Assembly (NCBI RefSeq): GCF_001457475.1
Contig: NZ_LN831029.1
Span: forward strand, 2,232,001 to 2,296,000
DNA from: Achromobacter xylosoxidans
Lineage (GTDB): Bacteria > Pseudomonadota > Gammaproteobacteria > Burkholderiales > Burkholderiaceae_B
DNA length: 64,000 nt
Direction: 5' to 3'
Under the pieces are notes generated by a model. It was not told the origin of the DNA. It searched no databases and was given only the letters and a program-made list of their open reading frames with translations. Position numbers and translations under genes: made by a program. Shown piece after piece: positions 18,042 to 25,763 of the stretch; the stretch's first letter is position 1, and each line of letters starts with the position of its first letter.

Positions 18042-19136
18042 ATGCAACGCCGCGCGTTTTTGAAACGAACCGCCCTGGGGGCCGCGAGCGGCGCCGTGAT
18101 CGCCGCGCCGGCGTATGCGCAGGATGCGCCGGCGGTTTCGTGGCGGCTGGCATCGAGCTTCCCCAACGAGTCGCCGACGCTGTTCGCCGGCGCCGAGGAC
18201 GTGGCGCGCTATGTCGGCGACGTCACCGACGGCAAGTTCCGCATCGAGATATTCTCCGCCGGTGATCTGGTGGACGCCGGCCAGGTGTTGGACGCGGTGC
18301 AACAGCGCGTCGTCGAATGCGGCCACACCGCGTCGACCCGGTTCTTCGATACCGATCCCGCATTGTGCTTCGATGCTGGCGTGCCATTCGGCCTGAATAC
18401 CCGGCAGATGAATGCCTGGATGATCCAGGGCGAGGGGCTGGCGCTGACCCGCGTGTTGTTCGACAAATACAACATCCTCAACTTTCCCTGCGGCTTTACC
18501 GGCGCCCAGATGGGCGGCTGGTTTCGCGGCGAGGTCAAGACGGTGGACGACCTGCGCGGCCTGAAGGTCAAGGCCGGCGGTTTCGCCCGCCAGGTGTTGG
18601 CCCGCATGGGCGCCGCGCCGGTGGACCTGCCGATCGCCGATACCTATGCGGCGCTGGAGCAGGGCGGCGTCGATGCGGTGGCCTGGATCGGTCCGCACGA
18701 TGACGAGAGCCTCGCGCTCTACAAGGTCGCCCGGAACTACTATTTTCCTGGCTGGTGGGCGGGCACGTTGCAGTTGTCGCTGTACGTCAATCAGGACGCG
18801 CACGACGAATTGCCCAAGTCCTACCAGGCGGCGCTGGAGCTGGCCTCGCGGATGGCCACTTCCAACATGATCGCAAAGTACGACGCCGGCAATCCCGACG
18901 CCCTGCGCCGGCTGGTGCAGCGCGGCGCGCAGCTCAAGGCTTTCCCCAGGCCGATGCTGCAAGCCGCCCACGAGGCCGCGCTCAAGCTCTACCAGGAGTT
19001 GAGCGGCAAGGATCCCATGTTCAAGAAGCTGTACGAAAGCATGACCGCCTTTCGCGACAAGGAAATCCCCTGGTTCCGCGTGGCCGAGGGCAGCTTCGAT
19101 TCGCTCATGGCCACGCTGGGCCAGCCGGCCGCCTGA
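18042..19136 (+). CDS. TRAP transporter substrate-binding protein (TakP-like), orphan
   Basis: Periplasmic solute receptor of 364 residues. The start at 18042 has GGAGG nine bases upstream. It carries a twin-arginine-type signal (RRAFLKRTALGAASGAVIAA), so it is probably exported folded by Tat. The mature part (WRLASSFPNESPTLFAGAED; ECGHTASTRFFDTDPALCFD; GLKVKAGGFARQVLARMGAAP) resembles the alpha-keto-acid-binding TakP branch of the DctP family. No DctQ or DctM gene is adjacent, so its membrane partner lies elsewhere. It is inserted between truA and trpF in the same orientation. The ligand is inferred from family only. Confidence 0.85.
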   Translation: MQRRAFLKRTALGAASGAVIAAPAYAQDAPAVSWRLASSFPNESPTLFAGAEDVARYVGDVTDGKFRIEIFSAGDLVDAGQVLDAVQQRVVECGHTASTRFFDTDPALCFDAGVPFGLNTRQMNAWMIQGEGLALTRVLFDKYNILNFPCGFTGAQMGGWFRGEVKTVDDLRGLKVKAGGFARQVLARMGAAPVDLPIADTYAALEQGGVDAVAWIGPHDDESLALYKVARNYYFPGWWAGTLQLSLYVNQDAHDELPKSYQAALELASRMATSNMIAKYDAGNPDALRRLVQRGAQLKAFPRPMLQAAHEAALKLYQELSGKDPMFKKLYESMTAFRDKEIPWFRVAEGSFDSLMATLGQPAA

Positions 19137-19228
19137 ACGCGCCTGGCCGGGCCGGCGCGCCGGGGCCGGAGAGCGTTCCCTTATACTGATCGGACCTGTC
19201 GCGCCGAGCGACACAAGCGGTGAATTCC

Positions 19229-19882
19229 ATGCGCACACGCATCAAGATCTGCGGTCTGACCCGCGAAGAAGATATCGACGCCGCCGTCTCGGCCGGCGTC
19301 GATGCCATCGGTTTTGTCTTCTATCCCAAGAGCAAGCGCTACGTCACGCCGACCCGCGCGGCGCAACTGCGCCGCGCGGTGCCGGCCTTCGTGGACGTGG
19401 TGGCGCTCTTCGTGAACCCGGATCCGTCGCAGGTGCAGGCGGTGCTCGACGAGGTGGGACCGGAGTTGCTGCAATTCCATGGCGACGAAACGCCGCCGGA
19501 CTGTGCGCGCTATGGCCATCGCTACCTGCGTGCATTCCGTGCCGGCGCGCCCGGCCTGGATACGCCGGAAGACCTGGCGACGTACTGCCGCGCCTTCGGC
19601 GAAGCCGCCGGCTGGCTGTTCGACAGCTACAGCGCGGGCTACGGCGGCAGCGGCCATGGTTTCGACCATGCCTTGCTCGCCGACGTGGCGGCCGATCCCG
19701 TGTCGCGCCCGCTGATCCTGTCGGGCGGTCTGAACCCCGACAACGTTGCCGCGGCGGTGCAATCGGTGCGGCCGTGGGCGGTCGATGTGAGCAGTGGCGT
19801 CGAGGTCGAGCAAGGAATAAAAAGTTCTGATAGAATCTCGTTCTTCGTTGCTGCGGTGCATGCCGCAGACGCGAAGAAATAG
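19229..19882 (+). CDS. trpF: Phosphoribosylanthranilate isomerase
   Basis: Amadori rearrangement of N-(5-phosphoribosyl)anthranilate to CdRP in tryptophan synthesis. It has 217 residues from ATG 19229 (a GTG at 19220 is possible but less likely). Motifs: RIKICGLTREEDI with the catalytic cysteine, VDAIGFVFYPKSKRYV, LLQFHGDE, LILSGGLNPDNVAAAV and the phosphate-loop region VDVSSGVE. A TATACT at 19182-19187 could be its -10. Normally trpB follows. Here the gene is followed by AT-rich sequence and a tRNA. Confidence 0.95.
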   Translation: MRTRIKICGLTREEDIDAAVSAGVDAIGFVFYPKSKRYVTPTRAAQLRRAVPAFVDVVALFVNPDPSQVQAVLDEVGPELLQFHGDETPPDCARYGHRYLRAFRAGAPGLDTPEDLATYCRAFGEAAGWLFDSYSAGYGGSGHGFDHALLADVAADPVSRPLILSGGLNPDNVAAAVQSVRPWAVDVSSGVEVEQGIKSSDRISFFVAAVHAADAKK

Positions 19883-19894
19883 AAGGGAAAAGCA

Positions 19895-20008
19895 GTGCTG
19901 GCAGGGAAGGTGAAAACCACGAACCCGGCCGTTGCGGCTGAAGAATTTAGTGAATCGAAGGTATCTGCCAAATGCGCATGTGCCACAACATGCGGCAAAA
20001 ACGCATGA
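19895..20008 (+). CDS. Possible 37-residue Cys-containing small protein
   Basis: A GTG-initiated frame has AAGGG seven bases upstream, directly after trpF. It encodes an unrecognised peptide ending KCACATTCGKNA, with three closely spaced cysteines. It could be real or chance. The 271-bp stretch between trpF and the tRNA otherwise shows only AT-rich sequence with a short direct repeat (AAGCAACGAAA) near 20060-20085. Confidence 0.25.
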   Translation: MLAGKVKTTNPAVAAEEFSESKVSAKCACATTCGKNA

Positions 20009-20111
20009 TCCAGACGATTCGCGGCATTTTCTGAAGCCAGATAATTTTTGAAGCCTGATAAGCAACGAAAAAGCAACGAAATAAAAACAGCAAAAAATCT
20101 GAAAAGACGAT

Positions 20112-20140
20112 TTGCACAGTTTAAAAAAGCACTATATAAT
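20112..20140 (+). promoter_or_regulatory. Strong sigma-70 promoter of tRNA-Val
   Basis: TTGCAC (20112-20117), a 17-bp spacer and a consensus TATAAT (20135-20140), with transcription expected to begin about 7 bases before the tRNA. Confidence 0.85.
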
Positions 20141-20153
20141 TCTTCTTCTTTGC

Positions 20154-20230
20154 AGGCGGTTAGCTCAGCTGGTTAGAGCGCCACGTTGACATCGTGGAGG
20201 TCGTTGGTTCGATTCCAATACCGCCTACCA
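20154..20230 (+). tRNA. tRNA-Val (anticodon GAC)
   Basis: A full cloverleaf of 77 nt including encoded CCA. Acceptor AGGCGGT/ACCGCCT, D-arm GCTC/GAGC, anticodon stem CCACG/CGTGG with loop TTGACAT (GAC at 20188-20190), T-arm GTTGG/CCAAT with TTCGATT loop. Confidence 0.97.
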
Positions 20231-20278
20231 AATTCCTGCAAAGTGAATGCCTGATAGAGCTAGTCAGGCATCACCCTG

Positions 20279-20313
20279 AAAAGCCGCGACAGTCCTGGAC
20301 TTCGCGGCTTTTT
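20279..20313 (+). terminator. Intrinsic terminator after tRNA-Val
   Basis: AAGCCGCG (20281-20288) pairs with CGCGGCTT (20303-20310), flanked by A-run and T-run, about 50 bp after the tRNA. Confidence 0.85.
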
Positions 20314-20457
20314 GCTTTGGGTTTCGCGCGGGGCATTTCGCGCTTTTTGGGTAGTTTCCCTTGGAAGTCCATTGTATTGAGCCCATTGTTCGCCCCCGAA
20401 CATGCTCCGATGGTGCGGTAAGATGGCGGCGAAAATTCCAGCCAATGGGGACCCATC

Positions 20458-21363
20458 ATGACTGCTGCCAATCAAGACGATCAGAGCACAAAGCGCACTG
20501 CCGACCACTATTCCAAGCAATGGGGGAAGGATCTGAACTATCAGGGATTCGTCGAGGCGAACCCCGAGGCTGCCATGGTCATGCCCGGACGCCAGCTTGG
20601 TTGGGCGGATTTGTTCGACGAGATCAGGGCCCGCGCGAGTGTCGGGCCGATTTCGGTGTTGGATGCTGCCTGTGGCTTTGGCGACGTGACCCGGCGTCTG
20701 TATGAATCACCCATGCCAGCTCACCTCGAATATGTGGGAGCGGATATCCATGGCTCGCTCGATACGATCGATGCGCCTGCCGAGGCCAAGTTTGTCCAGT
20801 GGGATATCTCCAATCCGCTGCCAGGAAGCCAGAAATTCGACTACGTGATCTGTCGAGCAGCCCTGCACCACACGCCGGATCCGGCCAAGACCTACTCATC
20901 GTTGGTGTCCCAACTGAAGCCAGGCGGAAAGGTCGCCGTGTCGGTGTACGCAAAGAAAGCCCCGATGCGAGAAGCGCTTGACGATGCTTTCCGTGCCGCA
21001 ATTGTTCCCATGGGGAACGACGAGGCATTCGCTGTGGCGAATCAGTTTACAAGGCTGGGGGCCGACCTGCAGGCTTGCGCGGGGGAGATCAGGATAACCC
21101 AGGATCTGCCGTTCCTTGGCATCAAGACGGGCACGTATTCAATTCAGGAGTTCATCTACGATCATTTCCTGAAATGTTGGCACAACAAGAATTTCTCCAG
21201 CGAGCATTGTGATCTGATCAATTTTGATTGGTATCACCCCACGTTCGCTTATCGCTATTCCGCGGCCGAAGCGGTCGCATTTGCGGAGCGCAATGGCCTC
21301 GAAATCGTGAGGTTCACATCCATCAAGGCACAGCATTATCTGGAAGCGATGCTGGCTGAATAG
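20458..21363 (+). CDS. Class I SAM-dependent methyltransferase, probably acquired
   Basis: A 301-residue protein of unknown substrate. Methyltransferase motif I is VLDAACGFGDVT (about residues 66-77), motif II YVGADIHG, and motif IV FDYVICRAALHHTPDP, followed by LKPGGKVAVSVYAKK. The rest resembles methyltransferase-11-type enzymes acting on small molecules, lipids or sugars. Base composition is clearly lower in GC than its neighbours. It stands alone between the tRNA-Val terminator and its own terminator, which suggests insertion next to the tRNA. Start at 20458 with GGGGACC upstream. Confidence 0.85.
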   Translation: MTAANQDDQSTKRTADHYSKQWGKDLNYQGFVEANPEAAMVMPGRQLGWADLFDEIRARASVGPISVLDAACGFGDVTRRLYESPMPAHLEYVGADIHGSLDTIDAPAEAKFVQWDISNPLPGSQKFDYVICRAALHHTPDPAKTYSSLVSQLKPGGKVAVSVYAKKAPMREALDDAFRAAIVPMGNDEAFAVANQFTRLGADLQACAGEIRITQDLPFLGIKTGTYSIQEFIYDHFLKCWHNKNFSSEHCDLINFDWYHPTFAYRYSAAEAVAFAERNGLEIVRFTSIKAQHYLEAMLAE

Positions 21364-21392
21364 CCTGTTGTCGAGCGACCGGACCATTTGCG

Positions 21393-21419
21393 GCCCGCGA
21401 AAGCGGGCTTTATTTTTTT
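21393..21419 (+). terminator. Intrinsic terminator after methyltransferase gene
   Basis: GCCCGC-GAAA-GCGGGC stem-loop followed by TTTATTTTTTT. Confidence 0.9.
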
Positions 21420-21568
21420 GGCGTACCGATGGGCACACGCCACCCATCTTTCCGGAGAGGGCGTGCGCCTGTATGCGCTTCATGTCGAATGCGGGACGGA
21501 CTCATGCAGGTACGCTACTTGCTCAGGGCTTGCCGCCAGTGCGTATGTTCTTTCCAGGAGAAGCTGCA

Positions 21569-21787
21569 ATGTCCCTTGTCGTGTTTGACTCCCATGCCCC
21601 GACGGCGCCGGCCGTCACCAAAGCCGAACGATGTGCACGGAGTACGCTAGCGGCTGCACAGCGGCTCCTGTACCCGGAAAGTAACTTGTCGCCCATGTCA
21701 CAGGTGGAGCTGGAATTGGCGCGGTATGTCAAAGAGACATACCGGCCGCGCTTCACTTCGCGTTCTTATCCAGAAACCGCCGGATGA
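21569..21787 (+). CDS. Small hypothetical protein (72 aa)
   Basis: Unrecognised 72-residue protein MSLVVFDSHAPTAPAV... with a good ribosome site (AGGAG, about nine bases before ATG). No signal peptide or membrane segment. The middle (ARSTLAAAQRLLYPES) looks helical and the end (YVKETYRPRFTSRSY) is basic. It overlaps the convergent hydrolase gene by 35 bp at the 3' ends. The preceding 150 bp after the methyltransferase terminator show nothing else. Confidence 0.5.
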   Translation: MSLVVFDSHAPTAPAVTKAERCARSTLAAAQRLLYPESNLSPMSQVELELARYVKETYRPRFTSRSYPETAG

Positions 21788-22688
21788 CCGCGCCGATCTC
21801 GGCTCCGTGGGTTTCCAGCGCCAGATGGCCGGTGTCGTAGAAGCGCACGTCGGCGCCCGGGATATCCCGCTTCCAGGCCTCGGCGCCGGCGGGCAGGAAA
21901 AAGGGATCGTTCTTGCCCCACACGGCCAGCAGCGGCGGCTGGTGCTTGCGGAAGTACGCCTGGAACTCCGGATACTTCTGGACGTTGGAGGCGTAGTCTA
22001 GCAGCAGGTCGAGCTGGACGTCGGTATTGCCGGGCCGGGAAACCAGGTGGCCTTCGAGCGCAATCGCGTCGGGGGCCACAAGGGTCTGGTCCGGAACGCC
22101 TTCGAGGTATTGCCATCGGATCGAGGCCGGCGTGGCGAACTCGCGCAGGGCGTCGCGGTTGGCCTGCGATGGGTCCTTCCAGTATTTCTGGATGGGCGCC
22201 CAGCCCGTCCCCAGCCCCTCTTCGTACGCGTTGCCGTTCTGCGAAATGATGGCGCTGATGCGCGCCGGGTGTTCCGCGGCGAGGCGCCAGCCCACCGGGG
22301 CGCCATAGTCGAACACCTGCATGGCGTAGCGATCCAGCCCCAGTTGCCGCGTGAACTGTCCAATGGTCTTGGCGAGCTGGTCGAAGGTGTAGTCATATTG
22401 CCCGCGCGCGGGGGCTTCGGTGAAGCCAAAGCCGGGCAAGTCGGGCGCAATGACGCGGTACCCGTCCGCAAGCAGCGGGATGAGATTGCGGTACATGAAT
22501 GAAGAGGCGGCGTAGCCGTGCAGCAGAAGCACGATGGGCGCATCGCGCGGGCCTGCCTCCCGGTAGAACACCTTCACGTCTCCCACCTGTTCGAACCGAT
22601 GATGGACCTGCAGATCGGCCGCGGATACGCCCGCGGTCAACGGGGTCGAGGGCAGGCCGCTGGTTTCCGTCGCGCTATTCGAAGTCAT
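21753..22688 (-). CDS. Alpha/beta hydrolase (haloalkane dehalogenase/epoxide hydrolase-like)
   Basis: Soluble 311-residue hydrolase with nucleophile-type Asp chemistry. It has the oxyanion motif LLLHGYAAS (H57-G58), the nucleophile in VFDYGAPVG (D127), a likely catalytic acid D261 (WGKNDPFF) and H288 (DTGHLALE). An Asp nucleophile in D-Y/W-G context is typical of haloalkane dehalogenases and epoxide hydrolases rather than serine esterases. The substrate is unknown. It is transcribed divergently from the CGNR regulator across a 95-bp region with four GGTTAC-type motifs, so that regulator probably controls it. Confidence 0.87.
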   Translation of the reverse strand: MTSNSATETSGLPSTPLTAGVSAADLQVHHRFEQVGDVKVFYREAGPRDAPIVLLLHGYAASSFMYRNLIPLLADGYRVIAPDLPGFGFTEAPARGQYDYTFDQLAKTIGQFTRQLGLDRYAMQVFDYGAPVGWRLAAEHPARISAIISQNGNAYEEGLGTGWAPIQKYWKDPSQANRDALREFATPASIRWQYLEGVPDQTLVAPDAIALEGHLVSRPGNTDVQLDLLLDYASNVQKYPEFQAYFRKHQPPLLAVWGKNDPFFLPAGAEAWKRDIPGADVRFYDTGHLALETHGAEIGAVIRRFLDKNAK

Positions 22689-22702
22689 GATGCATTTCCT
22701 TT

Positions 22703-22774
22703 GTAACCGTTGAATTTGGTTTTTCAGGTTACTTTGGATTTTAGTAACTGGTCAAATTTATTTTTATAGGTTAC
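22703..22774. promoter_or_regulatory. Cluster of four GGTTAC-type motifs (candidate operator)
   Basis: GTAACC (22703-22708, minus), GGTTAC (22727-22732, plus), GTAACT (22744-22749, minus) and GGTTAC (22769-22774, plus) alternate in orientation between the divergent hydrolase and CGNR genes. The spacing is about 17 to 25 bp. They are likely binding sites for the CGNR regulator. Confidence 0.6.
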
Positions 22775-22783
22775 ATTTATCCC

Positions 22784-23377
22784 ATGCCAGACACCGCACA
22801 AAATCAAAAACCCCCGCTTTTCGTGGGCGACGACCTTGCACTCGATTTCATCAACACTGAATACGGGGTGGGGGCGGCGCGCCACGACTGTTTCGGCGAC
22901 GATGACGCCGTGCTCGCATGGTTGAAATTGGCGGATGTGTTGCCGCGGGGGACCCGCGTGGCGCCCCCGGGCCTGCGGGAGCTGGCCCTGCAATTGCGCG
23001 AAAGCGCTCGATCCTTGTTGCAGGCCGCCAAGTCGGGCGGCGACTCGGACGCCAGCGTGGTCAACCACGTGCTCAAGGCGGGCGGGGCGGCCACGGAATT
23101 GGCGTGGGACGGCGCCAGCCAGTCCTTCAAGGCGGTCAGGCCGCGCCGCCTGGACGACGCGGCCGGCATGCTCGAGCCTGTTGCCCGAGCCATCGTCGAA
23201 TTGCTGACCGACACGCCGTTGGCGCTTGTGCGGCAATGCGAGGCGCATGACTGCACGCTCATGTTCCATGACAGGACCAAGTCGCATCGGCGCCGCTGGT
23301 GCAGCATGGCGCTATGCGGCAACCGGATGAAGGTCGCGGCGTTCCGGTCGCGCAAGAAGGAGAGCGAGTCCGATTGA
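22784..23377 (+). CDS. CGNR zinc-finger (ABATE-domain) regulator
   Basis: A 197-residue probable transcription factor. The N-terminal ABATE-type region begins FVGDDLALDFINTEYGVG. The C-terminal CGNR zinc finger has C152 and C157 (QCEAHDC), C173 (RRWCSM) and C178-G-N-R181, followed by a basic tail (RSRKKE) suited to DNA contact. It is divergent from the alpha/beta hydrolase. The four GGTTAC-type motifs between them suggest it autoregulates and controls the hydrolase. CGNR proteins are predicted to be ligand-sensing regulators. The ligand here is unknown. Confidence 0.88.
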   Translation: MPDTAQNQKPPLFVGDDLALDFINTEYGVGAARHDCFGDDDAVLAWLKLADVLPRGTRVAPPGLRELALQLRESARSLLQAAKSGGDSDASVVNHVLKAGGAATELAWDGASQSFKAVRPRRLDDAAGMLEPVARAIVELLTDTPLALVRQCEAHDCTLMFHDRTKSHRRRWCSMALCGNRMKVAAFRSRKKESESD

Positions 23378-23497
23378 TGCCCGGGACTGCTCAAACCGCC
23401 GCGCCCGGAGTTCGTGAGAATTCATGAAACTGTGCCCCGTTTCATTTTGTAGGATTCCCCGCAAGAGGAATTGAAAGACAAATGAAAGGTGAGGGCG

Positions 23498-23707
23498 ATG
23501 GCGGATTGTGAAGATTGCAGGGCAATCGTGCGGGCCACCTCGGGCGCGGCGGGCCATGACCAGTTGATCAGCCTGGGCTACGTGCGCAGCCTTGCCGCGG
23601 TGCAGGGCGGGGCGCGGCACGAAGCATTCGTCTGCTCGGCCTGCAGTGCCGAGTGGAATTACGTGCATGGCAAGCGCGCCGAGCCCGCGGGCTGGCTGCG
23701 GAGCTGA
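23498..23707 (+). CDS. Small zinc-ribbon-like protein (69 aa)
   Basis: Unrecognised small protein with two CxxC pairs, ADCEDCRA near the N-terminus and VCSACSAEW near the C-terminus, consistent with one zinc ribbon. The start at 23498 has GGTGAGG just upstream, and a GTG nine bases earlier is possible. It lies 120 bp after the CGNR gene in the same direction and is convergent with the TM2-domain gene. Confidence 0.65.
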   Translation: MADCEDCRAIVRATSGAAGHDQLISLGYVRSLAAVQGGARHEAFVCSACSAEWNYVHGKRAEPAGWLRS

Positions 23708-23715
23708 TCCGGCTT

Positions 23716-24030
23716 TCAGGGCAGGGGGATGTTGCCGGTCGAGAGGGTCGCCGCCAGCCGCATGTTGGTATTGCGGATCCAGCCGGGAATCAGGAAGGCG
23801 TCGACGATCACCCAGATTCCCACGGCCGCCAGCAGTACCAATCCCACGCCGATGACGCTGAGGGCGATGCCGACAATGGTGAGCGCGAGCATGGCGATGG
23901 CCGATCCGGTCCTGCCGGTATAGAAGCGATGCCCGCCCGCGCTGCCCAGGAAGAACCATAGGAGGTAGGCCACGCCGACGCTTTTGCGATTGGCGTCGTA
24001 CATCATGGTTTGCATGGCGGGACTGTTCAC
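23716..24030 (-). CDS. TM2-domain membrane protein
   Basis: A 104-residue inner-membrane protein from a GTG start at 24030 with GGAG five bases upstream (ATG at 24015 has no ribosome site). It has the TM2 pattern: a basic stretch YDANRKSVGVAYLLWFFLG, a turn GGHRFYTGR, and a second hydrophobic segment (AIAMLALTIVGIALSVIGVG) running into VGIWVIVDAFLIPGWI. The function of TM2 proteins is not established. The 190-bp upstream stretch shows no gene. Confidence 0.8.
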   Translation of the reverse strand: MNSPAMQTMMYDANRKSVGVAYLLWFFLGSAGGHRFYTGRTGSAIAMLALTIVGIALSVIGVGLVLLAAVGIWVIVDAFLIPGWIRNTNMRLAATLSTGNIPLP

Positions 24031-24223
24031 GTTATCTCCGGGAAGAACCAAAGGTCTGGCCGGCGGTATCCGCCGGCCGCAAGTTGGCGAATGATTTTTC
24101 GCCGCGTCAGATGATTGGTTCTTTCGAAGTGTCCGGCTAGGGCTGCGGGCCAAATCTCGGACTGCTGAACAGCGCGGGGACGTGTCCGAGTCTTCCCGCG
24201 TCGGGGCATCTCTCGCCCCGGAT

Positions 24224-24757
24224 TCAACGGGCCTGCAAACAGCGCCCGACCATTTCCATATAGTGTTCCAGCGGCGGCGTGGACAGGCCGACCACTTTGG
24301 CCTGGTCGTCATAGCGGCGCAGGCGCACCGCGGCCTGGGCGTGTGGCTGCGCGGCGAACGCGTCGGCCTGTGCCGGGGTGAACACGCCGCCCTGCAGCGC
24401 CAGGCTCTGCACCGAGGCGGGCGACAGGGTGTCCAGATAGGCGGGTTCGATCACGCCCAGATAGCGCTTGGCGGCAACGTGCAGGCGCACCGGCGCCGTG
24501 ATCGCGTCGCCGAACAGCGGGGCGAGGGCTTCGGCGGCCACATCCTGGTGGCGCATGTCGGTGGTGATGCTCTCGGCCAGCATCAGGTGGCCGAGGTCGT
24601 GCAGCAGCGCGGCGACGATCACGGCTTCGGACTCGCCGGCCTGTTCGGCCAGTTGCGCGCATTGCAGCGCGTGTTCGGTCTGGCTGATGGCTTCGCCGCC
24701 GTAGTAGGCGGCGCCATGGCGGGCGAACAGGTCCTGGATGATGGGCAGGGTAAGCAT
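24224..24757 (-). CDS. PhnZ-like HD-domain protein, possible diiron oxygenase
   Basis: A 177-residue HD-domain protein from the start at 24757 (AAGG upstream). The motif Y19-GGE22-AISQTEH29-ALQCA and then LLHDLGH (H53, D54, H57) follow the pattern of PhnZ. PhnZ is a mixed-valent diiron oxygenase that cleaves 2-amino-1-hydroxyethylphosphonate, with Tyr and Glu preceding the HD metal site. Annotation pipelines name this family 'phosphonate degradation associated HDIG protein'. No phosphonate genes are next to it, so the substrate could differ. It stands alone on the minus strand. Confidence 0.8.
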   Translation of the reverse strand: MLTLPIIQDLFARHGAAYYGGEAISQTEHALQCAQLAEQAGESEAVIVAALLHDLGHLMLAESITTDMRHQDVAAEALAPLFGDAITAPVRLHVAAKRYLGVIEPAYLDTLSPASVQSLALQGGVFTPAQADAFAAQPHAQAAVRLRRYDDQAKVVGLSTPPLEHYMEMVGRCLQAR

Positions 24758-24936
24758 GGGTGGATACCTTCGAGGCAGTGGATCGGTGGAGAAGATATGC
24801 CTCGAGAGTGACATCTAGATGACTAGAGCATTTTCGCGTCCCGGCACGAATGCGCGCAGGGGCGCCGCGCGTTCGATGGGCCCGCATCGCGATGCCCGGG
24901 CCATGCTGTCCCGCGTCCGGCGGGCGGTCAGGCGCG

Positions 24937-25146
24937 CTAGCTGCAGGTCAGGATGTTGATCCAGGCGATGGCGCTGGCCAGCAATCCCGCGGCTTGTACC
25001 CGTTCCGGTGTCTGGCGGCCGGCCTGCAATTGCGCCAGCGCCTTCTTCATGTGCATGAGCGGCGTGCCTTCCGTCTCGGTGGCGGGCGGCACCGCGGGCG
25101 CTGCGCGCGGGCGGCGGGTCTTGGCGTTGAGCGGTTCGGTGGTCAA
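24937..25146 (-). CDS. Small protein with TTG start (69 aa)
   Basis: Unrecognised. TTG at 25146 is preceded by a perfect AGGAGG at five-base spacing. The frame runs 69 codons to TAG at 24937. The N-terminal half is Pro/Ala/Arg-rich and likely disordered. The C-terminal half (MKKALAQLQAGRQ...VQAAGLLASAIAWINILTC) may be amphipathic or weakly hydrophobic and ends in Cys-Ser. It is divergent from the YbaN-like gene with about 60 bp between starts. Confidence 0.55.
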   Translation of the reverse strand: MTTEPLNAKTRRPRAAPAVPPATETEGTPLMHMKKALAQLQAGRQTPERVQAAGLLASAIAWINILTCS

Positions 25147-25209
25147 GAAGGCCTCCTGGAGGGGGCGCCGGTCGCGGCGGGAGGGGATCTGACCGAAGGG
25201 AGGGCGCAA

Positions 25210-25668
25210 ATGTTCCGGGCAGGCAACTGCGTTATCCTGCACCCCATCATGATGAAAGCACTTTGGCTGATCCTGGGTTGCGCGATGCTGGCGCTGGGCG
25301 TGATCGGCGCCTTCCTGCCGGTGATGCCGACGACGATTTTCCTGATTCTGGCGGTGGCCTGCTTTTCGCGTTCGTCCCCACGGCTGGAACGCTGGCTGCT
25401 GGATAGCCCCACCTACGGCCCGTCGCTGCGCGCCTGGCGCGAGCAGGGGGCGGTGTCGCGCAAAGGCAAGCTGTATGCCTCGCTGGGCATGGCGGTGGGC
25501 TACGGCCTGTTCTGGTGGGGCGCGCATCCGTCGCCTTTGCTCGCATCCGGCGTCGGCCTTTTTTTCCTGGCAAGCGCCGCCTACGTGCTGACGCGCCCTA
25601 GCCCGCAAGCGCCTGATATCTCAAAGGAAAACACCGACGAGCCGAGCGGCCCGGCGGCCGGTCGCTGA
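25210..25668 (+). CDS. YbaN family (DUF454) inner-membrane protein
   Basis: Small membrane protein, 152 residues from ATG 25210, which has a strong GGGAGG six bases upstream. The family-conserved region starts at MMKALWLILG (25249). Family features: ALGVIGAFLPVMPTTIFLILA in parts, CFSRSSPRLERWLL, then W-R-E-Q-G-A and two further hydrophobic segments. E. coli YbaN is about 125 residues and of unknown function. The C-terminal extra tail is hydrophilic. It appears monocistronic. Confidence 0.85.
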   Translation: MFRAGNCVILHPIMMKALWLILGCAMLALGVIGAFLPVMPTTIFLILAVACFSRSSPRLERWLLDSPTYGPSLRAWREQGAVSRKGKLYASLGMAVGYGLFWWGAHPSPLLASGVGLFFLASAAYVLTRPSPQAPDISKENTDEPSGPAAGR

Positions 25669-25763
25669 GGCCGGACTGAAAGCCCGGCCCCTGCGTGACG
25701 CGCCGAAATCAACGCATCTTTTTCCTCTACATTGCGGGCGTCGCCGGAGCGTTGCCGCCGCCG

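Noticed and set aside
20154..21420. Full genomic island with attL/attR at tRNA-Val
   Set aside because: No integrase and no duplicated tRNA 3' end could be found in the following sequence, so only a small acquired segment is proposed.
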